NCBI RefSeq assembly: GCF_021917145.1
Contig: NC_061074.1
Coordinates: forward strand, 2,169,487-2,233,486
Origin: Hypomesus transpacificus
Taxonomy: Eukaryota; Chordata; Actinopteri; Osmeriformes; Osmeridae
Length of the DNA: 64,000 nucleotides
Reading direction: 5' to 3'
Shown: in pieces, positions 33,130 through 45,855 of the stretch
How the letters are laid out: the number at the start of each line of letters is the position of its first letter
Numbering within the stretch: the stretch's first letter is position 1
Program-made: the position numbers and the translations under genes
Notes under the pieces: model-generated
The model's database searches: none
What the model was told of the DNA's origin: nothing
What the model saw: the letters and a program-made list of their open reading frames with translations, nothing else

Positions 33130-35480
33130 TGAAAGTGAGTGTATTTCAACAGACCGACTATTGTTTGTACCACTCCCAACTGTCAAATATGTGCCAAAGA
33201 TCATTGTCAGCACAACATTCTCAAAAACACAGAGTTAAAGATTCTAACTGCTGGTTACGCTGAGCGTTTAGCATCCAACCCAAAATATAAACCTCTACTG
33301 CAGTCCAGTCATTGTTTCTACTGTCTCTGCAACCGTGTGAGACAGGTGGCCTGATGTGGCACCACTTAGAGTCCACCAGCTCCAACCTAGTACCTAAATG
33401 GCCTAAAGAACCACAGACTTGAATTTTGTGTTGGCGTCTTGTGTTACACTTGCACCTCCTTCTTTCTCAGGTGACTCTCCTGCAGGCTGTCAAGACCCCT
33501 GAAAAACCAGATCATCATCAACCAGATCCCCCCCCCCCCCATGTAGTAACCATTTTAGCAGATCATATCCTGTACAGTATGTATTTGTGCTGAAGAAGGC
33601 ATGTACTGAGTATCTTTGGAAACCAACTTTTCATCTTGCTGTGGTTTTCACAGGTGCGACCCAGAGTACTTTAGTCGCCAGAGGTTCACAGGCAATGGTC
33701 CAAACCGTGGGAAACTTCAACACAGTGCAGAGATGATTAAACAAGTGGGGTTATAGGCATTCAGAATTAACTATACTCAGTCCTACAATCTGAAAGTTGT
33801 TGGTGAGAAGGATCAGACTGAAACTTATATTAACAAACATTGAGCATATCTGAAAAGGAACATGGATATATCATACATAACAATGGATAGATTTTTTTGT
33901 TAATCTAACCCTGAGAGTTCTATGAATGTGGGCATAGGAGAAATATGCAAAGCTTTTAAACCCCCCTACAATCATTATTCACGTGCTTTCAATGCTCAAA
34001 TGAGCACAGTCCAAACATTTTGAGACAGTCTTGCATGCGGGTTGTAGGAGCCAGATACAAAATAGGTACTTGTTTAGTACTCTTCATGTAATCTTCTTAT
34101 TGACAAGAGTATATTATAGGTATTTGCATTATTTTATAGCCTGGCTGCCAGCCCAACTTCTCCCCGCCCACAAAAAAATGTGTTCGGAAAGTTGGGTCTG
34201 GAGGGTCTCGTATTGGGGACAACTACAGAAAACCAGAATCGGGACGGACCAATGAAATTGCCAGGGCGGGCTTTATACGATGATGGACAGATGATCAACA
34301 GTAACGTAATCAACAACGTCACGAAAGAGCGCTTGGGTTGAATTCGTTTTCAACAAACAACATATTACGTTGCTCTGATTGGTTGTAGGTCTATCCAATT
34401 GAGCGAAGAGGCATTTGTTTTACGAGTTCGGTTGAAACATGCCCCGTAGTCACAGCCCAACGGAGAGTTTTCAGACTCATATTCTGACTAGAATTATGAG
34501 TATGACAACGTCAGGCTAATTATTTATGTAATGGACAGCCTTTCTTAAATCCAATTTCTTGTGTCCAGTAGATTGAGTCGTGTTGTAAAGTGAACCAAGA
34601 ATATGTCCTCAGAAAAGTACATCAACAAGCTTTACCAGCAAGCCTAGCTTTATTCCAAATCTGAAATAAAACATAATTTGTATGTCCCGGTTTTCTCAAG
34701 ATTGTAACATGTATCAAAGTACATAAATAACTGAATTCATATTGACTCAATTTAATTTCCGTCTTCTTTTAATCAAGGAGATCTAGTTGAATATTGTTTA
34801 CTATATCTTTTCTGTTCCATCAGTTTTCTATTTGATTTTGTGGAGGTGAATCAAAACCCTAGTCAGGTTTATGCTGTTTTAAACACCCATCCAATATCTG
34901 GTGAGTTATTAATAATTAAGCCACACAAAGTCAAAATAATTCAACCAGTTAGTTGCCAATAGCAATCATCAATTCACTACATGGCATTCAGTCATTTTTT
35001 TATTCTGAAAATGAAAGTGTTTGTGTATGGCACAACATGAGAGATGATTGATGCGTGTATTGTTTTTAAAAGACTGGCTATCATTTTTCCACTCGCAACT
35101 GTTAAATCTGTGTCAATTGTCAGAACAACATTCTCAAAAACATAGTCTGAGATAAGATACTAACTTCTAGTTACAGGTTTCATTTCTTTGAGTTAATCTA
35201 ACCCTGAGAATTCTATAGATGGGGGCATCCATAGAATGCTCAAATGAACAGAGCACAGTCGAAACATTCAAGACAGTCCTGCATTAGGGTCGCAGGAGCC
35301 ACATACATAATGGGTACTTGTTTAGTACTGTAAACGGTCGGGGAGATACATGCCTGTGCTGTGGAGCGGCTCCACAGTCCTCCACTCGAGTCTGAACATC
35401 CGTTTCACGGTTATGGTGATCTGGTCATTCAGATATCACTTTGGCACAGCTCTTCCACCTGCTTTCCATCAAGAGAGACA
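33130..35480 (+). pseudogene. Decayed VWA7-like exon fossils
   Basis: Short stretches resemble exons of the intact VWA7 gene downstream, in gene order with decay. 33150-33300 is like exon 4 (C-Q-I-C ... H-N-I-L-K-N ... I-L-T-A-G-Y). 33370-33400 is like the end of exon 9. 33470-33540 is like exon 10 (V-T-L-L-Q-A-V-K). 33652-33835 is like exon 11. 34810-34912 is like exon 12. 35370-35480 is like the end of exon 13 plus the following intron. A further exon-4-like piece lies at 35080-35190, out of order. Frames are broken and most of the VWA domain is missing. This is an older VWA7 paralogue lying between CCDC150 and the intact gene. Confidence 0.7.
34137..34518 (-). mobile_element. TAGCCTG element with 9-bp target duplication, copy A (internally deleted)
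   Basis: It starts TAGCCTGGCTGCCAGCCC and ends GACAACGTCAGGCTA. Flanks are ATTATTTTA (34128-34136) and ATTATTTAT (34519-34527), a 9-bp duplication with two end mismatches. The same ends occur in copies at 45856-46729 and 55665-56446, which are longer and in opposite orientation. This short copy lacks the helicase-like frame. Confidence 0.75.
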
Positions 35481-36521
35481 CATATCTAGGGGTTATGGTA
35501 TTAATGCATCATCTGACTTGTCACATTGGTGTGCACTTTGTGTAACAATACAGATACACTGTTGGGCCTGTCTTCTCTGTCTCACTGCAGTTGTCTTTCT
35601 GATACTGGGCAACTAGCTAGCTGGTGTGTCACATGACGCAACTGCCAGTTCGATTGACCGATGGATGTCATTGGACAATTGAGTAAAAGTCAGGTGATCT
35701 GTAACTCTCGATTGGCATCTGCTTCATATTTACGACCTGCTTCACATGCATAAATGTACCATAAACTTGGCACAGACACTTTACACATCCATTCAGTGCA
35801 AGACATCTCTAGACATGCGACAGGACATTCCCACAACAAACATGGAAATAGGGTGCTGAAAGCAACCATTAATCGTTAAATAACCATTCAACTTAGTGTT
35901 AGCTATATGACGTAACATTTCTACTATCTTAATGCTATGTGAGTGGTTTGATAACTTACATAATGTATTTTTCTCTGCAAAAAAAAATAATATGGTGTTT
36001 TTGGACATCTTAAATAAAATAATTTGTTTATGGATGGATGAAGAATCAGGTTACCTTTTTATAGCTGAAAGATGTTTTCAGTATCCACATTCCAGAGCAC
36101 TCTAAATGAAAGGTTTTTCTCTGTTAAAATCTAATATCTTAGGTCACAAAACAACATAATCATATCATCAATCAATCATCACCAAGCAGTAGATAAGTAA
36201 CCATGGTACAGGATAAACACTGATTACAGTTAACTGGCAAACATTCCAAAGAAACCAGTTAAACTTGTAAACCACTTGCATGATTGGCATGCATGACACC
36301 CTTTATTATGTAGTTCCATGAATTGCAGATCACTGCAGGATGAAACACTTTTGAGACCTTAAGTGGCGTATACGCATAATACTCTAAAGGCTGACTACTT
36401 ATTCACAAGAGAAAGCTATAGACCGCAGAAATATTTAGTCGACATAGATGACTTGCTTGATGAAAAAATTGCTTGATTGTGCCGGATTTTGTCTCTCTCT
36501 GTCTGTGTCTTAGGTCGGTCA

Positions 36522-39500
36522 ATGATGCTGTCTGCTGTGCCATTAGTCTTTCTCCTCATTCCTTTCCTGCAGAAAGGAGCACTTGGTTTCAAGGCGATTT
36601 CTGTGTTTGAAAGTGGCTCAAAAAATCACCAACAAATCACAGTTGAAGCAATCTTGGAGACCACTCTACAGGTCTGCAGAGATGTGGCCATCGCTGAGGG
36701 ACGAGACTTTTCATCAGCGGTAAGTAGGTTGTCACTAAGGATAACAAAAAAAAAAGTTTTGGGATTGTACGTAAATGTGAAATGTGTCTGTGTTTATGTG
36801 TCTGTGTAGCCCAGACCCTTGACTACTGAGGGTGTTGCTCTGGCCTGCCAGTCCTCAGGGTCTGAGAGTTTCTCCAGAGCCCAAGGAGACTTAAAATGGA
36901 GCAACACATTTGTGGACGCCCGGAAGCTGTTTAGTCCCAGTTATCACTTTGACAGCGAAACTTTCCAGGAGGGACGTAAACTTATTACTGATGGCATGTC
37001 AGTGGTCAAAAAGAGTATCGACCAAGGAAACTTACAGGCAGCAAGAGAGAAGCTGGGAGAAATCTCACACACTTTGCAGGTGATTACATTATAATTGACT
37101 GTAATTCTCACAATTGAACATAACTTTGTAAATGTTTTGCCATGTAAACATTTTCAATATAGAAATGACTTAAGTTGGAATTTTGTGGCCTTTGAATGCT
37201 GTTACATAACGTATGAATCCTTCATAATTTATCCCGGAAGGATTTCTACAGCCACAGTAATTGGATTGAATTAGGGAACAAACTTCCCCATCCCAGTCTT
37301 ATCAGATCAGACATTTCCATTGGCCCAGTTGCAGGTATATGTACATACCCTGCCAAAAGTACAATATATGATCAAGAGCAATACCATTGCCATCATTTCA
37401 ATTTCATATGATTCGTTCATTCATTAATTGTTCTCTTCACCAGATAGCAGCACACCCACCTGTAGGAGCTGTGTTGATGATGACTGTCGGAACAACATTC
37501 TGGACAACATTTTTAGAGACAAGATACTAACCTCAGGATATTTCAGCTTTTTACCATTCAAACCCGAAGGTAAATCGCCATCTGCATTTGTAAGAAACGG
37601 TAGGGGATTTAATATTGGCCAAACAACCAATACTAATTCCCCTATGTTTGAAGGAAAAGGGGCAACTGAAAGGTGTTTTAACCATTATGCCAATAGCAAT
37701 GGAACTGCAGTTATTTGACTCTATGGGTTGAAACATAGCAAGAGTGGTCAAGAGTAAAGTTAAATGAAACATATATTTAATAACATTGCAAATTAATTAA
37801 ATAAATTAAGGCAAAATAAAAGCTTTAAATCGTACCTACTCTACCACCATGATTATTGTAAATCAGAGAGAGAGAAAAAAACTGTTAAAAGCTTTTCTCT
37901 TTTTTTCCCCTTTTCTCTCATGATCTGCACTTTTTGATAGGGAAGTGCAGCCATGGAGACTTATTGGACACAGCCAGTTTGATTGAGCCAACGGGAGGCA
38001 TTAACAAGGACGACCTTGACGCAAGGCACGGGTTTTTACACCTGACTGCTGCGGACATGGCGATGGCCGCCACCAGAGAACTCCTGGAGGACATCCGAGG
38101 TGCTGCTGGAGACAGAAACTTCCTGCAGTACGAGACCGAGAACACATGACAATGGTGTGTTAAACAGATATAGCATGGTTTACTTGTACACTATTGTAAT
38201 CTCTCTTATCTCTCTCTCAGGATGATTGGGATTTCCAATGGAACCAAGGCTCTATGTTTAGTGATCGACACCACAGGCAGCATGTCTGATGACATTGCTG
38301 AGGTGAAGAGGGTGTCTTCCCTCATTGTTGACAGCAGGAGAGGAACAAAAGCTGAGCCCTCACTCTACATCCTGGTCCCCTTCAACGATCCAGGTGGGAC
38401 ATTCTCATTGGTTGAAGATCAATAGATTATTTAAGGGTGCCATTTCTTGTGATCATGGTTTCTCTGTTTCTAATCCAGAATTTGGGCCACTAATGAGGAC
38501 AACAGATCCAGACTACTTCAAGACCCAGATCAATAGTCTTACTGCTTCAGGTGGTGGAGATTTTCCTGAGATGAGTCTGTCAGGACTCCAGGTGAGCGTA
38601 CAGTTAAAACACTTGTCACGTGACAAAAAGGCTTGACCAGGTCCACACTTAGAGCACCCAGTGTCCTCAGTGGCATTTCCCTTGTGTTTTGCAGCTGGCG
38701 CTAACGGGTGCTCCTCCATCCTCTGAGATCTTTCTCTTTACTGATGCCACGGCCAAAGATACTTACCTGGCAGGCACGGTGCTTGCACTGATAGAGCGCA
38801 GCAAGTCAGTGGTGAGTAGCCATTCTTTCTTGAGAGGAAAGCAACTACTCATCCAACATATCCTCCCAAACACCAAACTTGAGGCCCAGAGACAGTGTAC
38901 TGATGTCTGTACTGTCATGAATACAGTATGCTATGGTCACAAACACTCCCACCGGTGTGTCTGACAGTAGATATTTCATACTGAATATGACAGGAAAAAA
39001 TCCAGCAAATTTTCAACTAGAATTTTCTTTGTCAATCCCTATATGTACCTTTTGATGTAATCTATCTCTTTCCCTTTTGACTAATTCTAGGTGAATTTAT
39101 TGTTGACTGGGAGCCTCGCGTCCAGAAGGAGAAGAAGCAGCGGAAGTATTGACCAAGGGCAGACCATGCAAATGAGATCGGTGGACATCCAGCTGTACAA
39201 GGACTTGGCCCAAGCCTCCGGGGGACAGGCCATCCAGGTCACTAAGACCCAGCTGCCCGAGGCGACCAGCCTGATCTTGCAGTCCACCAGCTCCAACCTG
39301 GTACTGTACCACTGAGATGAGAAACTACTCCGTAGTAACTGACTCAGACTTGATTCCTCTGTGTTGTTAGCTTATCTGTATTTTACTGTGGCATCCACAC
39401 CCCTTTCATTTCATTTAGATGCAGTTCTATGGGCTTGTGTGAAGCCCTCTGTGACATTGCTTGTAAAAAGGGGCTATACAAATAACATTTGATTTCTTTC

Positions 39501-42486
39501 TTTCTCGTGCTTCTTTCATTGTCTTTTGTTCTCTCTTTCTCAGGTGACTCTTCTGCAGGCTGTGAGGAGCCCTGGAAAACCAGATAACTTCTCCTTTGTT
39601 GTGGACGTGTCTGTGACAAACGTGACCGTCTACATTGTTGGCTCCGCCCCCTCTTTTACTCTTATTAATCCTGCAGGTGACAACAGTCTTTACAATATGT
39701 ATTTTTCTTGGTCCAGCACATAGCTCTAGTTCAAAATACTAATATTACTAAAGATTTTGCATTGTGTGACTTATATAGTGATGAAACCAGAGCCCATATT
39801 GTTTCAAACAAACTTTCAATCCTTACAGGATATCATGTTATTTCTGGTTGCTTTATCCATAGGTGTGTCACAGAGTAACCTTGACATCAATGGTACGCTG
39901 GCATCGTTCCAAAGTGTGGGGACATTTCAAACATTGCTGCTGAATAAAAAAGTGGGGCTCTGGGAAATCAGAATTGACTCTGCGCAGCCCTACACTCTAA
40001 AGGTTGTAGGTGAGAATGATTACATATTGGAAGAGGGTTAAATAAGCATTCCATGCCTTTGCTATATATTTTCTAATATAATGGAACTGTGTTTTACTTA
40101 AGTGACATTCCCTAACATTGTTATCTTATTAATCAGCTGTGTCAAAAGAGTAATTTAAAAATGTACTTTATGACTTAGCAGCCAAGGTTGTTGGTAGATG
40201 AATACAATTACCAGACAGATTTTTTTGCCAGTCCCAAAAAATACATTGCTTTTGACAAGCTATTTCAATTTGCTTTTGGCAGTATATTGGTCTCGTATGC
40301 GATCCCAATATTATAGTCGTGTGCAATGGTAGTAAACACATCCATACAAAGTCCAAATAGGGTCTTGCTTTGGCATTGGCGTGTGTGGTTCAGAAAAGGA
40401 TGGTCATGGTCTTAGGGTAGTGCATTGTTACAAATTTGGCAACTTTGTTATTAGATTTAGACTTTTCACATTTCCTAGCGACATTTCCTTTTCTTTACTT
40501 TGGTGATCAACTTTTTGTTGTTGAGCAGCAGCACAATGACAGTAATTATATTTAATTGGGTTTTAGCTACTATAGGCCTACATCACAAAAACAATGCTGT
40601 AAGATGGCTGATGCGATTAACGTTAAGTACGCAAGCGCACAACACATAAAACGCAGCAGATCCAATCAGATTGAAGTGACAGCAAACCAGCAACTTTCTC
40701 AAGTGCATTTAGGAAATTATATTTTCCCACCCACCTGTGTGGTGTGTAGTCTTCATAATTTACCTGACAAAAACAATGTATGCATTTGGTGACTGGTGAG
40801 TGCTCATTTTGGACGCTGGCTGTGAGTGTGATCATGTCATCTTTCTGGAGACTAGTGTTTCCCAAATTCCCATATTATTCTACTTCCAGGTCAGAGCACT
40901 CTCAATTTTCTGTTTAAACTTGTGGAGGTTGCCGAAGGCTCAAGTCTGGCAATTTTAAACACCCGTCCAGCATCTGGTGAGAGAGGAAGATTCTATGTGC
41001 CATTGCAAATACATTCATATCAATACATATATATTGATATTGGCTTTCTCTCAGTTTCTCATCATCCTCGTTTAATCTGCTCCCAGGCAGCAACGCCACC
41101 CTGGTGGTCACGGTAACAGGCAGCGACTCTGCGGAGGTGACAGAGGTAGTATTGGTAGAGTCCTCAGGGACGCAAGAGATCAAAGGCGGCGTGCAGCCAA
41201 TGGGGGGCGGAGATTTCCTGGTGACGATGGGTAAACTACCCGCCGGCGACTTTTTAGTGCGTCTTAGTGGAGTAGACAGCAGCAGCAGAATCCGGGCAGC
41301 ACCAATCAGCTTCCAGAGACAGTCCTCCACTCGTGTCAGGACCTCCAGTTTCATGGTTACGGTGAGCCCTCAGGACATTCATATATCACTTTATCACAGC
41401 TCCACCAGCTTTCCATCCAGAGAGACACCTATCCTGGGATTATTGTATAATCTCGCCTCATTATTCCATGTAATTTACTGTTTGATCACAGTATGGATGA
41501 CTGTCTTTGCTGTGTCCCTCAACATCAGGCTGTATCTGATGGTGTCTTTGAGCCAGGATCCTCCCCTGTAGTCCCATTCACAGTGTCAACCAATGGCACG
41601 GGAGGAGACTTTGTTATCCAAGCCACCAACAACCAGGGGTTCAGATCATCCTCTCCGCCCAGCCTGTTTGTGGAGACTGGGGGAAGCGCTAACGGAACTG
41701 TCACCCTCACAGTGCCCGCCGACACGCCCTCCGGCAGTGACGTCACCCTGACCATTGAAGCTCAGGCCCCAGGGACGGTTGACACCAATTATGCCGTGCT
41801 GCGCCTCTCTATCACACGCCAGGTAACACACCAAAGACACAGGAAATCCTTAAAAGTTAAGTTTTTTTCCCCCAAACAATCCTCTCACAAGGTCAGAATG
41901 TGGGTCAGGTAGCTTGTTTGTATAACATTTAAACCAGCGACTGTTTTAAATAGACGTCACTTCAAACAGAGGTGAACCTCCTGTTCTTGTCGGTTCCTCC
42001 TCTAAGGCGACAGACGTGACTCGCCCTGTCTGCCAGATCGTCAGCGTAACGGCCAACTGTTCCGCCAACTGCAGCCTGTCCACGTGGCAGCTCTCTGCCA
42101 ACCTCTCCGACGGTAACGGGACGGGCATCCAGCGGATCAGCCTGCGCCAGGGTGACGGCACCCTCAACACCACTAGGGTGTTGGAACCTGGGGGTGAAAA
42201 CGTCACCCTGGCACTTTACAGTGCCTCCTGCTGCTCTCCAGATGTAGAGCTGGTGGCTGTGGATGGTGAGGGGAATGTGGGCACGTGTTTCCAGTCCATC
42301 AGGGTTGCGACGACAACAATGGATACCACCAGCCAAGCACCTAACACCACTGTCTTTCCCCCTCTGCCTATGACCAATGCTATAACGGTTCCTGTAAGCA
42401 ATCCCACCAGCAGTGGGAATGCTTTAGATGTGTTTGCTTCAATCTATTTTACTGTTCCTCTTGTAATCCTGAAGCTTGGCATTTAG
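36522..42486 (+). CDS. vwa7: VWA7-like secreted/anchored VWA-domain protein, 15 coding exons
   Basis: Exons: 36522-36719, 36810-37079, 37241-37334, 37444-37569, 37941-38127, 38221-38393, 38479-38591, 38695-38811, 39091-39300, 39544-39676, 39863-40009, 40890-40976, 41087-41361, 41529-41822, 42007-42486. Phases join throughout, giving 967 aa (human VWA7 is about 890, from memory). Residues 1-22 are a signal peptide. The N-terminal region has the family's H-S-N-W-I-E-L-G, C-R-S-C and G-G-I-N-K-D motifs. The VWA domain has a MIDAS start D-T-T-G-S (Asp308, with Thr in the usual Ser place), G-G-G-D (Asp377) and F-T-D-A-T (Asp404). Later exons form beta-sandwich-like regions with many N-x-S/T sites. 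The C-terminal 21 residues are hydrophobic after S-S-G-N-A, suggesting a GPI or membrane anchor. The function of VWA7 is not well known; binding of ions and ligands is inferred from the VWA fold. An upstream 5' untranslated exon is implied by the acceptor at 36513. Confidence 0.85.
39418..39500 (+). repeat. L2-type LINE 3' tail in VWA7 intron 9
   Basis: It contains GTGTGAAGCCCTCTGTGACATTG and AAAAAGGGGCTATACAAATAA, the same tail type as at 16.5 kb and 9.7 kb. Confidence 0.6.
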
Positions 42487-42489
42487 CTA

Positions 42490-43800
42490 GTTGGTGGAAC
42501 ACATTGTTCTATTGCGAGTATCACAACAGTATGTCTGTATGTAGAAGTTATGATTACTATCGAGTAATTATTCTATGGTGGATTCTATATTATTATTAGA
42601 TCAAGGGGCCAATTATTATCATTATTTGGTATCCATACAATCATCATCTTCTGTTTATCCAGGGTCGGGTCAGGTGTGTGTAATTTAAATAAATTAAAAT
42701 TATGTCTTAATTTGTTTGTTTCATAACCATGCTTTACTTCCTGCTTTGTAGAGTTACCATGGACATGTCAGTTGCAAAAACAAAGTAGGGTATATTCAGA
42801 ATTCCTGTTTAAATGATAGACTAGGCCTATAACAGTGGCAGTTAATGAAAAAGAAGTCAGATAAAGATGTTGAAAAAAGTGCAGTTATAAGAACTAAATT
42901 CACATTTTTGCTGCTTTCTGTTATTTTGTGGCCTAGATTAAAAGGCAAATGTTATTTGACAATAATGAATTATTCATTTTAGTATCACCTGTGTGCCAGT
43001 GTAGGTCAGTTAGCTGTAGCCTACTGATTTCTAGCCTAGTTCAATAGTGTAAAAACATTCTGTCCGGTTGTGCTTGCCTTTTTTCATTTTTATATCTAAC
43101 TATTAGGCTGCAAATTAGCGTACTTCCAAGTTTATTCTGAGCAACAGCCTCAAAATCGACAAAGGTCAGAAGCTACTCCTGTAGCACACAGAAAATATAA
43201 CTCTAGTGCTACAGACATACAAAATTGAAATTAAAGTTTAAAAGTCGGTTCACCAATGATTATCAGTGGGCTTATTTGTCTACAATCATCAATTGACAGT
43301 TGTTTGGTTGATTGTACATAGGTGACAAAATTTGATTTTCTCGCCCTCTAGATGATTGGAGGAAGTGTGTATGGTTTGAACGTGGGGGAGAGAGACAGTT
43401 GTCTGCCTCACCGAGAGAGGCGTTAAGCCTCAGGAAACCCAAATCCACAATATCCTTTTTTAATTCTGAAAGTTTAATTTAGGTTGTGGGCTAAAATATT
43501 ATCGTATGTGAAGCAATAATATTAACTTCTGTTAATCACTTTTCTTACAAAATTGTTCATACCTTGATGATGCTGGTGATGATCATTACACATTGTAACT
43601 CACCGTAGGGCCTACTGTTCAGAAAATGTTCGGGTTAGAGTTGAGGCTCACCTTTTCTATGGCAAGCCGATACAACAGTGCCCCCTCACTTGTCAGTTTT
43701 CAATAGGTCACCAATTTTGGTACAACACCCGGACATCTTGAATCCAAGACTATTTTACTAATGAAATACTGTCTAGCTAACTAAGGAAAAGACAATATTT
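42490..43800. other. VWA7 3' flank, no gene seen
   Basis: An AATAAA at 42688-42693, about 200 bp after the VWA7 stop, is a plausible polyadenylation signal. The rest is A/T-rich and holds nothing recognisable. Confidence 0.5.
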
Positions 43801-43815
43801 AAAGTGGATGGTTTA

Positions 43816-44504
43816 TTAGCTATCCGCTGAAAAGTGGATGTCCCTGTCTGAGCTAGCAAAACGATGAACGCCAAGCCGTTGCTTCATAATAAGTTCTTCG
43901 ACCTGTTGCTTAAGATGGAGAATCTCTTCTTTGAGAGACTCATTTTCTTGGAGTGCAAGAACAGCGGGATCCGGAACCGAAGCGTAGTCGTGTTCTGCCA
44001 GTAATTCATCCATCTTCTTACCCTGTGGTGGGTCTTCTCCCACGCCTCGATCTATCCTCTCCCACACACCCAGTCTGAGGTGAAACAGTATTATGAACAA
44101 ATGAAAGTGATGGCAGAAAATGAATGTACATTACAGTGAACCAATTAGATCATATAGGCTTTGGGTGTTTTACCCTGACTCATCTGATTCTTCACCCAGT
44201 GCATCCTCTCCACAGGTGGGAGTGGTCCCATGACTGAAAAACAAACTGTCGCCTTAATTCAATTTAGGCTATTTAGTTCAATCGATGGTCACAGGTCAAT
44301 ACTGACTGTTGGACGAAGGTTGTTAAACGTTGCCAAAAATAAATACCTTGCCGTTCTAACAATCGCCCGCCTGCCATGCTTGATCGAGGACCATGTAAAA
44401 AGAGTTGGTACAACTCCCTCCTTAAGTTTCCTGATGCCACATAGCGTCTTTGTAATTGACTCTTCAGGAAAGTGATCGGAACACACTCTGGTGTTATCTG
44501 CGAT
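43816..44504 (-). pseudogene. THAP-domain/coiled-coil gene fragment, transposase-like
   Basis: Three minus-strand exons have clear splice sites: 44504-44347, 44233-44174 and 44074-43816. The first holds the C-terminal half of a THAP zinc finger: T-R-V-C-S-D-H-F, later L-K-E-G-V-V-P-T-L-F. The last encodes a coiled coil (E-N-E-S-L-K-E-E-I-L-H-L-K) followed by L-G-V-H-R-F-A-S-S-D-R-D-I-H-F and a stop. In THAP-containing DDE transposases of fish this last motif leads into the catalytic domain, absent here. The exon with the N-terminal THAP cysteines is not found; the sequence beyond is cut by the CCDC150 duplication breakpoint at 44772. It may be a transposon remnant or a shortened domesticated gene. 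THAP domains bind DNA. Confidence 0.6.
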
Positions 44505-45045
44505 CTGTAAAAACAATGATCATAACAACTAGTATCAAAACAAATCAGTAATTGATACAGATCTATCATCCCGACTTGCATTTGGCTGGTGTCTTAGGTA
44601 GCGGAGCTAACATTAGTTAGCTGGCTTGTCACTGATGTCAACAACAACAACAACAACGTTAACAATATCTATTGTTTGCTTTGTGTTAATGTTGACTAGT
44701 TTTGCTTGAGTAACATTATGCTCTTAAAATAAAATAAAAATATATTTAAACCAATCATTCACGATGTTACGTTAAGGAAGAGTATGAGAGGAAAAACCTT
44801 GAGCAGGTAGGACACACACACACAGATACCATAAACATTCAGGCACTTTCTCACGCACATGTAAAACATACACACACACAGACATGCACTGTGTGCTGGT
44901 GTGCAGGGCCAGCAGATCCAGCAGTTCCGCAGTGAGACCACTTTCCTCCAGAGGGAGCTGCAGCGCCTGTCATTCAGCCAGGAGGGGGAGCTAGAGGCAG
45001 AGAGGGAGATGAGACTGGCGATGCAGGACAAGTGTCAAGTAAACT

Positions 45046-45725
45046 AGGGTGACCGGCAGACGTCCTCTTTTACCTGGACATGTCCTCTTTTCGAGACTTA
45101 TAAAATGCGTCCGGCAGGGATTCCAAAATTGTCTGGGATTTAGCCCCGTCAAATATTTGTGTTTCTCTGTGTCTTTCACAGACTAGTTATTACGCCCTTA
45201 CAAGTTTTGGAAAGGGTATCTCCCTTACATTCCACCTTCTTGCGCGAGCTCTGACTGTAGAGAGAACTTTCATTGGTCAACCGCCTTCTCAATGTTGCCA
45301 GATGCACAATAATTATCCTCTCAATACAATCATTTTGAGCCTTTGGTTTGATACTTTGCCATTTCCAATCTGGCAACACTGTGAGCACCTTGCCGCCTTT
45401 GTTATCATTATTGCTTCAATATATGAGGACTGAAAAGTGTCTTTATTTTCAAATTTTAATATGTGGCCATATACAAAATGTATTATTTAAATATTTAAAA
45501 TGTGTTATTTGTTATCATTATTGCTTTAATATATGAATAAGACACTTTAAAGACATTAAACAACCACTGAAAGCCACATAAGCACTGGACTAAATGCAAA
45601 ACCAAAAGATTTGTTTTACATTTGCACTTAGCAATTTTGTTAAGGTTCAAAATTGAACCCCCCCTCCCCTCCACCCTGCGTGACGAAGTGTCCTCTTTTT
45701 TGCAAACTCAAATCTGGTCACCCTA
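45046..45725. mobile_element. hAT-like non-autonomous element 1 (680 bp)
   Basis: It starts AGGGTGACCGGCAGACGTCC and ends AATCTGGTCACCCTA, an inverted AGGGTGACC terminus. It is flanked by AGTAAACT (45038-45045) and CGTAAACT (45726-45733), an 8-bp duplication of the intron sequence seen uninterrupted at 28469-28478. An 8-bp duplication and short termini fit hAT. No transposase is seen. Confidence 0.75.
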
Positions 45726-45855
45726 CGTAAACTAGAAGACCTGCATAAAAGGTTACGGTTCACCGAGTCACGTTAACAAAGATAACACGATCAACTCTCC
45801 CAGTCATTATGGAAGCAAATCGTGACCAAAATTCAAGAACGTGGCTGCAAAATTG

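Noticed and set aside
42490-43800. Possible extra exons after VWA7
   Set aside because: The VWA7 frame ends with a stop and a polyadenylation signal; no further open exon with splice sites was found.
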